From Amphritea sp. (GTDB lineage: Bacteria; Pseudomonadota; Gammaproteobacteria; Pseudomonadales; Balneatricaceae), in assembly GCF_016744155.1 (NCBI RefSeq), contig NZ_JADGEW010000015.1:33669-97668 (forward strand): a stretch of DNA of 64,000 nucleotides, written 5' to 3'. Every line of letters starts with the position of its first letter. The first letter of the stretch is position 1. Below are positions 17,937-27,300 of the stretch, piece after piece. The notes beneath the pieces are model-generated. The model searched no databases, had not been told where the DNA came from, and worked only from the letters and a program-made list of their open reading frames with translations. A program made the translations under genes and the position numbers.

Positions 17937-18734
17937 GTGCTGTCACGCCTTGTTAATCACCGTCGCAGTTGCAGCGATACACCATCCGTCATATTAATTA
18001 CCGGCGCTACTGGCGCGATAGGCAGTGCCTTGGCCAAGCTTTACGCGGCACCGGGCGTTACTTTGCATTTGCAGGGCCGGCAGGTAGAAGCGCTAAAGAA
18101 TATCACACAAGAATGTCGCTCAATGGGAGCTGAAGTCCAGGCCCATAGCATTGATCTGTTGGATACTAAGTTGGTATCAGCCTGGTTGCAACAGATTGAC
18201 GAAGAGCTTCCCATAGGTCTTTTTATTGCTAATGCCGGGATGAACATAAATATAGGTCTTGATAGTGAAGGCGAGTCTGCAGAAGAGATGACTCAACTGT
18301 TGGATTTGAATATTAAGGCCACTTTGCTCATGAGCGGGTATTTAGCCAAGAAGATGCGGAAAAGAGGCCGGGGGCATATTGCATTAATTAGTTCGCTAGC
18401 TGGTTTCTATGGCTTGCCCATTATGCCCAGCTATTGTGCAAGTAAAGCAGCAGTAAGAGCTTATGGTGAGGGCTTGCGAGGATGGCTTTCTGGATCGGGC
18501 GTAGGGGTTACGGTCGTTATGCCAGGGAATATTGAATCAGCAATGTGCGATGCGATGCTAGGCCCTAAACCTTTTCTTATGAAGCCCGAGAAAGCTGCTG
18601 TGTTGATTAAAAGAGGGATTGAACGTAGCGCTGCCCGGGTTAGTTTTCCGTTCCCGCTAAATATGGGGAGTTGGTTTCTTATCGTTTTACCTGCTTCTGT
18701 ATCTCAAAAAATCCTTAAGCTTTTGAAATATTGA
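17937..18734 (+). CDS. Short-chain dehydrogenase/reductase, RkpH-like (3-ketosphinganine-reductase-like role proposed)
   Basis: This gene encodes 265 residues from a GTG with AAGGGA nine bases upstream. It is a classical SDR: TGATGAIG for NAD(P) binding, LHLQGRQ at the end of strand 2 (Arg suggesting NADP), NAG at strand 4, ISSLAG, and catalytic Tyr166 and Lys170 in SYCASK. The C-terminus has a hydrophobic stretch (WFLIVLPASVSQKILKLL) that may anchor it to the membrane, as in 3-ketosphinganine reductases. The neighbouring oxoamine synthase and polyketide synthase correspond to rhizobial rkpG and rkpA, with which rkpH, an SDR, is clustered. Reduction of a 3-keto amino lipid is the natural reaction. 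The gene is convergent with kpsS, separated by only 18 bases. Confidence 0.82.
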   Translation: MLSRLVNHRRSCSDTPSVILITGATGAIGSALAKLYAAPGVTLHLQGRQVEALKNITQECRSMGAEVQAHSIDLLDTKLVSAWLQQIDEELPIGLFIANAGMNINIGLDSEGESAEEMTQLLDLNIKATLLMSGYLAKKMRKRGRGHIALISSLAGFYGLPIMPSYCASKAAVRAYGEGLRGWLSGSGVGVTVVMPGNIESAMCDAMLGPKPFLMKPEKAAVLIKRGIERSAARVSFPFPLNMGSWFLIVLPASVSQKILKLLKY

Positions 18735-18752
18735 TCTCTTATCTCTTTTTGC

Positions 18753-20024
18753 TTAGGGAATAAGAAAACTCACTTTCTGTAATCTGGGAGGTGATGATGA
18801 CATTGCGCCGGGTTGATTTACTTGATTGTTAATTAGTTTGTCACACATCTCTACAATGGCAAGCTTTCGCCCTTTTTCAGAAATAAAACTGCCATGAACT
18901 TGTATTGTGGCGGCCAAAAATTTTACAAAGCTATCTACCAACTCTGCGGATGGGAGGTCGGGACTTTGGAAGAACGTATCTAGAGCTTGTTGACTGGTAA
19001 GCCCCGGAATATCGTACATAGCCTCTCCAAGGGTAATCACGGGCTTTATCTTTTGGATGGCATGGACGCCGACCGTACTGTTGATGGTAATAACGCCTTC
19101 ACAGTTGTCCATGATCTTATCGAGATTTCCGCCGTCGATGAACCATACTCTATCCTCTAATCTAAAGCGGACCGCCAGTTGGTGAATGATCTCAGGCCAG
19201 GGCTCAATGCCATTATCCATAGGGTGAATTTTAAACAGCAGATGTGTGTTTTTTTCTGCATTCTCATAGAGGGCTTCTATGGCAAGCGTGATGGCTTCGG
19301 TTTGATGATTAAAAGGCGAGTTCTCTCTTAGCTGATAATCATTTTGCATCTGTAATGGGAACAGGAAATATCTTTTATTTTTCAGCTTTTCGGCAACAGT
19401 AAGCGCTAACTTGGCGTTCTTTTTACTCTTCAGTAAACGGGGAATATAGTTCAAGTATTCATATAATGGATTGTATACCTTGTCCCCTTGATAGTGACGG
19501 AAGAAGATGAAATCAAAATAATTTCCCAGGTTGTATATGACTTCGTTCCAGGCTTCCTGCCAGAAGGGATGTTCCAGGCCTTTTTGTATTATCGGGGCAG
19601 GGTGTTTTCTACCTTCATGGAGTATGTGTTCAGGATCTGTAGGAAAGTGTGACAGACGAGACATCCCCCCATGTTCAAGAGTTATCCAATAAGGTCTAAG
19701 GTAACCGTTTTCATAGGTGATGGCATTGATGCCGAGCTCTTTGGCTGTTTCTATTGCAAGGCGGTGATACGGCAAACAGTCGGCGTAATAGACCAAATCG
19801 GTGACTTTATGTTGCTTAATGAAGTCGGCTAGAAAATTTTTCCAGTCGGAAAGTGTGCCTCTATAGTTACATGAGTTTTGTCCTTGCCAAAATAACCAGT
19901 CCCCCAGACAAAGGTGTATTTTTAAACACTTAACGCCACGACTTTGCAGGCCTTTACTGAGTTCGGAGCTGAATCTGGATGGTGGCCCCTGCAGTAAAAG
20001 AAAAACTTTTTTGCTGCTATGCAA
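18753..20024 (-). CDS. kpsS: KpsS, capsule beta-Kdo transferase initiating the lipid linker
   Basis: This gene encodes 423 residues. It starts KVFLLLQGPPSRFSSELSKG and continues with YYADCLPYHRLAIETAKELG, the motif YENGYLRPYWITLEHGGM, FKIHPMDNG and EGVITINSTVGVHAI. These are standard KpsS/LipB features that parallel the EDG-R and HP motifs of KpsC. KpsS adds the first beta-Kdo to (lyso)phosphatidylglycerol in E. coli. It is the third gene of the minus-strand set: synthase, oxoamine synthase (23 bases upstream), then kpsS. Placement with lipid-forming genes rather than with kpsC suggests that its acceptor may be the lipid made by those enzymes. That acceptor change is inference. Confidence 0.88.
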   Translation of the reverse strand: MHSSKKVFLLLQGPPSRFSSELSKGLQSRGVKCLKIHLCLGDWLFWQGQNSCNYRGTLSDWKNFLADFIKQHKVTDLVYYADCLPYHRLAIETAKELGINAITYENGYLRPYWITLEHGGMSRLSHFPTDPEHILHEGRKHPAPIIQKGLEHPFWQEAWNEVIYNLGNYFDFIFFRHYQGDKVYNPLYEYLNYIPRLLKSKKNAKLALTVAEKLKNKRYFLFPLQMQNDYQLRENSPFNHQTEAITLAIEALYENAEKNTHLLFKIHPMDNGIEPWPEIIHQLAVRFRLEDRVWFIDGGNLDKIMDNCEGVITINSTVGVHAIQKIKPVITLGEAMYDIPGLTSQQALDTFFQSPDLPSAELVDSFVKFLAATIQVHGSFISEKGRKLAIVEMCDKLINNQVNQPGAMSSSPPRLQKVSFLIP

Positions 20025-20047
20025 TTTACTATCCTTATAGATTGATC

Positions 20048-21370
20048 TCAGAGCAGTTGCTTTAATGCTTCGATGGTCTGATCGACTTGCTTTTGGGTAT
20101 GCTCGCAGGAGATAAAAAAGCGGAGTCGAGCACTGTTTTCCGGTACGCCAGGATAAACAATTGATTGCACGTTAATGCCCTGCTGGAATAGGCTTTCTGC
20201 GACACGTGTTGTTTTAACTGAGCTGCCGATAATGACAGGGATGATGGCGACCCCTTTGCTCACTCCGGTATTAAATCCAGCTAGCTGAGCTTGCTCAAGA
20301 AAATATGTTGAGATGTTATGCAGTTGAGTGATTCTTTCCGGCTCACTTTCCATTATTTTCAGAGATGCTATTGCTGCCGCTGCGGTAGGCGCGGGAAGGC
20401 CTGCACTATACAAAAAGCCGGGTGACAGATAACGCAGATTATCGATGAGAGCGGCTTCACCCGCGATAAATCCTCCACAGCCAGACAGACTTTTACTTAG
20501 AGTCCCCATCCAGATATCAACGTCGGTACCAGGCGTACCATATACTTCTTTTAACCCTTTACCTGTTTGTCCAAGTACGCCAAATGAATGAGCTTCGTCG
20601 ACCATAAGAAAGCAGTGGAATTTCTTTTTTAATTCGATCAGGCGAGGTAGATCGGGATAGTCACCGTCCATACCATATAGCCCTTCAACGATGACCACTA
20701 CCCTTTCGAATTGGTGTCGGTGTTGCGCTAACAGTTGTTCGAGTGTGGTCATATCATTGTGGCTAAACGATAACCTTTTAGCCCCTGATAACTGCGCGCC
20801 GACTATGGAGCTATTGTGAGCGTATTCATCATGTATGATGAGATCCTTGTCGTTAAACAGGTAGCCAATCGTGGAAACATTCGTTGCGTGCCCACTGACA
20901 TAAACAAGGGCATCGTCAACGCCGTAGGTTTTAGCAATGGCGCTCTCCAGCTCGCCGTGGATTGGCCGCTCCCCTGCCATGATACGGCTGGCTGAGACCG
21001 AAGTTCCATAACGTTGTGTAGCCTCAATAGCGGCGTTATTAACTTCTTTATGTCCCGATAACCCCAGGTAGTTATAACTGGCGAAATTTATCATTTCCCG
21101 GCCACTTATCTTTGTAGTGGCACCGGCTAGCTCGTCATGAACTCTAAAATAAGGGCTTTCTAACTTCAGCATAGATGCGCCCTGTTCCATGATCTGTACC
21201 TGTTTGTAACCAGGATGTTGATCAAAGCGGTAAAACTTCTCAGGGATATTTGATGAAGTCAGGGCTTTCAGCGGTTTACCGGCTTCCTTGTCTACTTTTT
21301 CATATTTGCGTCGTAAAGACTGTTGAATCAGTTTTTGTTTAAGATCCGTGGTCAGCTTTTTGGTACTCAT
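20048..21370 (-). CDS. Alpha-oxoamine synthase, PLP-dependent (RkpG-like; SPT/AONS/KBL fold)
   Basis: This gene encodes 440 residues. It has the fold type I PLP signature of the serine palmitoyltransferase / 8-amino-7-oxononanoate synthase / 2-amino-3-ketobutyrate ligase group: NFASYNYLGLSGH, DEAHSFGVLG with the PLP-stacking His261 region, and the Schiff-base Lys293 in GTLSKSLSGCGGFIAG. The LSKSLSGCGG form is nearer to SPT-like and synthase-coupled enzymes than to BioF. No biotin genes are nearby. Its ATG overlaps the stop of the giant synthase by one base (TAATG), so the two are translationally coupled. The expected reaction is decarboxylative condensation of an amino acid with the acyl chain on the synthase ACP, which would also release the chain. 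The N-terminal ~60 residues are a basic helical extension. The amino acid used cannot be told from sequence. Confidence 0.88.
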   Translation of the reverse strand: MSTKKLTTDLKQKLIQQSLRRKYEKVDKEAGKPLKALTSSNIPEKFYRFDQHPGYKQVQIMEQGASMLKLESPYFRVHDELAGATTKISGREMINFASYNYLGLSGHKEVNNAAIEATQRYGTSVSASRIMAGERPIHGELESAIAKTYGVDDALVYVSGHATNVSTIGYLFNDKDLIIHDEYAHNSSIVGAQLSGAKRLSFSHNDMTTLEQLLAQHRHQFERVVVIVEGLYGMDGDYPDLPRLIELKKKFHCFLMVDEAHSFGVLGQTGKGLKEVYGTPGTDVDIWMGTLSKSLSGCGGFIAGEAALIDNLRYLSPGFLYSAGLPAPTAAAAIASLKIMESEPERITQLHNISTYFLEQAQLAGFNTGVSKGVAIIPVIIGSSVKTTRVAESLFQQGINVQSIVYPGVPENSARLRFFISCEHTQKQVDQTIEALKQLL

Positions 21371-24300
21371 TAGTTATCAATCCTTTGATGACTGCTTTTC
21401 AATTTAACGTTGTTAAGAATATCCTCTGACTGAACTGAATTGGTCTCTATTCCATGCTGACTTGCCAGATGTCGTATCGATTTATCGTCATGAGTAACTT
21501 CTATTTCCTTCTCATCTTGTTTGACCAAACTGATAATTTTGGTGGTAAGTTGAGACAGCATAGGTGTTTCAGTTAAGGCCATGACCGGTACTTGAATCCC
21601 CATGCGAGCTTCAAGAGCGGTCATCAATTCCACTCCCATGAGCGAGTCCATTCCCATATCGTAGATTGATTTATTAGGATCAATTTTGACGGCAGGAATC
21701 ATGAGTATTTCACTTAATTCGATAGTAAGAATTTCTAGAATAGCGTCGTTGAACTCAGGTTCTGACATTTCTAACATCATGGCTTTTAGATCAAGAGCAT
21801 CTTCTTCGTTTTTTTCGCTTTCCCCCACAACAAGATTGATCTCACGGAATTTGTTATGAGATGAGGTTGGCAGGAAACGGCTAAGGGTGTGCCAGTCTAG
21901 CTCCATTACACCTAAGGAGGGGCTGTCATTTACAATCATCTGCTCAAGTATGCTTAGCCCGGCTACTGAATTCAGAGCGCTACCGCCCAGGCGATTTTGT
22001 AAGGCATCTTTAATCTCTTCATTCCGAGCCAAAAAGCCTACATCGTCTATTGCCCCCCAGCGGACACAGGTTGCTGGTAGGTCTAACTTCTTTCGTGTCG
22101 AACTTAATGCTTCCAGCCAATGGTTCGCAGCCACATAGGCGGCTTGTCCCGGGTTGCCCAATAGTGTTGTTACTGAAGAGAAGAGCACAAAGATATCCAG
22201 ATCTAACGGACGGGTTAGCTCATCAAGATGCTGTGCTCCGCAAAGTTTGGCAGCAAGGCTTGCTTTAATCTGCTCCTGATCGAGGTTTCTGATTAAACTG
22301 TCATTGATGACCGTCGCTGCGTGAATTACGCCTTTAAGAGGGGGTAACTCATGATCACACAGCTTAATAATTTCGCTAAGTGCTTCCCGGTTGGAGACGT
22401 CACAGGCTTCCGCTCTGACAGAAATTTTCTTAATCTCACACTGTTGCAAGAAATCTTGAGCCTCTTCGGATTGAGCACCACGGCGACTCACTAAGAGAAG
22501 GTGCTTGGCACCTTTTTCTACAAGCCATTGAGCTGTTTTTAATCCAAATCCGCCTAAGCCTCCGGTAATAAGATAGGTGCCATCAGGTGAGAGTTGTAAG
22601 TTGTTTTCCTGTGTCTTGTCTGCAGAAAGCTGATCTGCATTGATTCCCTTATCATAGGTGACAATCACTTTACCTATCTGCTTGGCCTGTTGCATATAGC
22701 GAAAAGCATTTACGACCTGATCAGAGTTAAACTCAGTGTAAGGTAATGGGAAAAGGGTTCCTGAGCGAAACAGTTCCATCAATTCGCTAAATAGTTTAGC
22801 TGCTAGTTCAGGAAGTTCCTGTTGCAACTGGTCAGCATCAATACCGAAATAGCTAATGTTATTTCGGAAAGGGCGCAGGCCGATGTGAGTATTTTCATAG
22901 AAATCGCGTTTACCGAGCTCAAGGAACCTGCCGAATGGCTTCAGGACTCTGAGATTTTGGTTAATAGCTTCGCCTGATAAAGAGTTAAGGACGACATCAA
23001 CACCTTTGCCATCAGTAGAGTCTCGTAGTATTTCTTCCCCGAATGTCAGAGCGCGTGAGTTATAGATCTGTTCGGGATTGACGCCCAGTAATTCAATAAA
23101 CGCTCGTTTTTCATCGGAGCCAACAGTTGCATAAATATCCGCCCCTAGCCATTGAGCTATCTGTATAGCTGCAATCCCGACTCCTCCCGCTGCTCCATGA
23201 ATAAGGACTTTCTCACCAGGTTGAATTCTTGCAAGGTGATGCAGGGCGTAATATACGGTTAAAAAGGTGGTGGGAATGGTTGCTGCACCCTCAAAACTAA
23301 GTCCTTCGGGCATAGGCGCAATGGCGGTTTCTGCCGCTATTAAGCGGTTACTAAAGCATGAAGAACCAAAACCTACTACCGAATCTCCTATAGAGAACTC
23401 GGTTACCTCCTTTCCTGTTTTGATTATGCGCCCGGAAAACTCCAGTCCAAGCGATGCGCCGGCAAAGCCATTTTCGATAGCCTCATCGGAAAGCATGCCT
23501 AAAGCGTACATGATATCGCGGAAATTCAGGCCGGTAGCGACTACTTCAATCTCTACTTCCTTGTCAGTTATCGCCTTTGATGGGCTTGCTTGCCACTCCA
23601 AATTTCGCAACTGTCCTGGGAATTCAAAGCCTAGAGAAATTGTTTCATCGTCTGTTGGAAGCTTGATTGCTCCCGGTTCATTCTCAAATCTCAACCTTGG
23701 CGCGAAGCAAGCGCCTTGTGGCGTGATGAATAATTCATGCTCGTCCGATTCAGACGTCAGCGCATCAGTCAGCGCTTTGATTGCACTGTTGTCGAACCCA
23801 AGAGGAAGATCAACCAGATGAGTGTCATGAGTGATTGATTCGTTCATCAGCGTTCGACCAAACCCCCACAGAGCGGCATCAGCTGGCGATAATTGAGACA
23901 CTTCCCAAGGTACTACCTGGTCGCTGGGAATTGTTGCACCGACCCCTTCAGTCAATAGCCATAAGGTAGCATCAGATCCAGACTGCTCGATTGCCATTGA
24001 TGTATTAGTTGCACTGAGGCAGCGTGCGGTTTGATTGTGTAGTGGGTCAGCATTCAAACCGAAAAGATTCAAATCAATGATATCGGTTACAGCGGTGCCA
24101 TTATCTTTCAGTGTTCTGAGCTGCTGTTCAAGTGTGGGGCGATCTGTTGGCGGAATAACCGTTATCGAAAAACCGGTATTAACCAGTTGATCAATTAGCA
24201 GCAGTTCTTTGTCGCTGTTGCTGCTTGTTATGAGCCAATGTTTTTGATCGCTGCTTTCCTTTTCTAGATGTATGTCTTCAGGTTTGCAGGCGCTTATCAA

Positions 24301-27300
24301 GAAGAACCCGCTGTCCGGTAGCTCTTCAGAAAGCGTTGTCAGCTGAGTGAACTTATATTGTGCTAGTGTGGCTTTCCACTGTTCAGCTGAAACTTGTGAT
24401 TGTTGCTCTTCTGACCACCAAGCGGGATTGTCTCCTAAACAAAAATCTAACCAGAAAATTGGTTTCATGCCGTATATGAGTATGCTGGCTCCTGCCGATA
24501 ATAAAGGAGAGACTTGCTGCAGCAACTTGAGGTTATCTTGAATTCGATGGCTGTCGAGACTGATCAATACCAGTTGAAACTTCTGTTCTGAGATATTTGT
24601 TGACGTTGAATCTAAGTTGTCTAGCTCAATGCAGCTCGAAAATGGGTAGCGTTCATTTAGATGCTTGTAGTCCTCAATTGCTGCAATGTTGTTGCTGGCA
24701 AAACTATAATCACAGATTCCAAAATCAATCTGATTACAAATGCTATGGCCAAAGTGTACCTGGCTTGAGGCGACTTCGAGAATGCGTAAGCGGCCTCCTG
24801 TTGGTAATGAAGATTGCTGCAGATTCAGTAATTTATTCAAACCCTCGGTTATATACGAGTAGCTTGTTTGGTTTGATAAATCATGGAACAGGCGAGAATA
24901 TATTTCTTCTGGTTCAAGGGCTTTATTTTTAGCTTGCCCCAGCATCTTATCTGCCAGAGTCAGGCTGCAACGGCCAGCCAGGTTTGTCAGGCTAAAGTGA
25001 TCCGGATATTCTCTTACTAATGTATTCCAGATGAGAGAACTGTCGATTTCGGAGTCCTGCCATTCTGTATCGATTTGATAGATCGAGTCTTTCAGGGCGA
25101 TGATCTGTAAATCAGAAGCATGCTTTATTACTTGTTGGCAGAGCGACGCCAGATCTGGATTTTTTAGTTGTAATACTTCGAGATCCTTAACATCTAAAGT
25201 GCCTAACTCGCCCTGAATCTGTTGCAGGGTTTCATGCAATGTATGGAAAACTAGGTTTTCCAATAACGGTTCAACTTCGTTGCTGAATCGATTAGCTGCT
25301 TCTGTTTGTTGCAGGCCCGCAGTTATTATTTGTTGTTGTAGCTGAGAATTTAGAGAAGTATCAGCAAGAGCAGTCGAGTTGACCGGCGTTAGATGATAGT
25401 TCAGAAAAGCTAGCTTATGATGTTCAGATTTATGTAAACGAACAGACTTGAAACGGATGTCTTCCATTACCGCTATGCACACACCCTGATCGTCAAAAAG
25501 TTCCATTCGTGTCAGAAGGGAGTGGGGTGATTTTCGTAATAACTGTAAACAGGCCAGTGTAGGCTGATTTGTGGTATTCCGTCTTATTGCTATTCGACCA
25601 AAGCGCACCGGAATGAATGCTGTGCCACTGTTTTCTTCAAGTTCATTTCTGAGGAAGTGCACAACGAGTTGAATCGCACTGTCAAAGATACCTGGATGAA
25701 GAATGAACTTATCTGTTTGCTGGTGTAAGCATGCAGGGCAAGTTAGTTTGGCTAATACTTGGTTCTCATTGTACCAGCCTAATTCTACTGCGCTGAATGC
25801 TGGGCCATATTGAAGGCCTGCGCTTTGAGTCAGTTTCAGGTGGGACTCGCCGTTAAAATCTGCTTCTCGCAATGGAATTATAGGGGCCGTTCGTTCCAGA
25901 GTTACGCCTGTACTCTGATGAGTGGCTCGGGCTTTACAGTTAGAGGACCACTCTTGTGACAGGGTGTGACTGCGGCTAGCAATGGATATATCGCCGGTTA
26001 CGGGGTCTGTATCCGTTTGTATTACCTTACTTTGGTTTTGTTCAAGGATAAGAGGAGATAATATTTCAAGGCTTTCTACTTCAATCGTTTCATTTGGATG
26101 GAAATAAGCCGCTGCATTGAGGGCCAACTCAACAAAGCCCGCTCCAGGGAAAACCACGCTATCGCCAACTTTATGGTCAGCCAGCCAAGGGAATAGGGCA
26201 GTATCTATTTGATTTTCCCAGAGTAGTGGTTGTAACGGTAATTTAGCCCCCAGTAGTGGGTGAACAGAGTCTCGTTGGAGAAGCTGATGTGATTCTATTG
26301 TGATAGGGAGCCAGTGTCGTTCACGCTGGAATGCGTATAAGGGTAACTCAAGACGATTTCCGGGTTTGGGGAACCAATGTTGTAGATCAACCGCGCCAGC
26401 CATAATTGCGGCCGCGGCACATTTTTGTAGCTCTTCTATAGAATCCTGGTTACGCCTAAGGGTCGGTATGATCTGTGCGGTTACGTTGTGCTGACGTATC
26501 TGATCGTTCAGGTAGCTGCGCAGAACGGGGTGCGCCCCAACCTCAATAAAAAAGTTGTTTCCCTCTTTAAGCAACGTATTCAGAGCTTGGCAAAATAGCA
26601 CTGGTTTGCGAATATTTTCCCACCAGTATTCGCTGGTTAATTCTTCGCCGGTAACCTGCTTTCCAGTGATTGTAGATATAAACGGAATAGTCGTAGAGGA
26701 TGGGCTTAGGCCTTTGAGAGTGCGAATTAGCTCGGACTCGATTGGGTTCATAGCAAGGCTATGGAAGGCATAATCCAGAGGAAGGCGTAAATTGAAGACA
26801 TTGTCTTGCTGTAATTTTGTTTCGAGTTGTTCGAGTTGCCCTGGATTACCTGCCAAAGTAACACCTTTGAAACTATTTATGCCTGCCAGTTCTACTTCGT
26901 TAAAACAGGGTTCTTGCAGAAGTAACTCTGCCTGATCTTGACTGAGACCTGCCGCAGTCATTGCGCCAGTGCCCTTGGTCGTACCTTGTAATAGGCTGCG
27001 GAAATAGATGACTTTGACTGCGTCTGCTAAGGTTAATGCACCAGAAGCCCAAGCGGCGGCAACTTCACCGACACTATGGCCCATAACCGCGACAGGTGTG
27101 ATTCCCTGATGTTTGAGATAATCAGTAATACCCACTTGAATGGCAAACAGTGCCGGTTGGGCAATTTCTGTATATTCGAATCGGTTATCGCCATTGTGGC
27201 CCTTAATCTCTTTTAGGAGAGAGAAATCGGCATGCTGGCTAAATAATCGGTCAACTTCTGTAACTGACTGGCGGAAGATCTCTGATGAGTCCAGTAGGGA

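Noticed and set aside
20048..21370. Biotin gene bioF
   Set aside because: The lysine motif is SPT-like, the gene is coupled to a synthase and no bio genes are nearby.
23267..23821. 184-codon plus-strand ORF inside the synthase
   Set aside because: Opposite-strand shadow of the ER region with no start signal; the synthase frame has full domain motifs.
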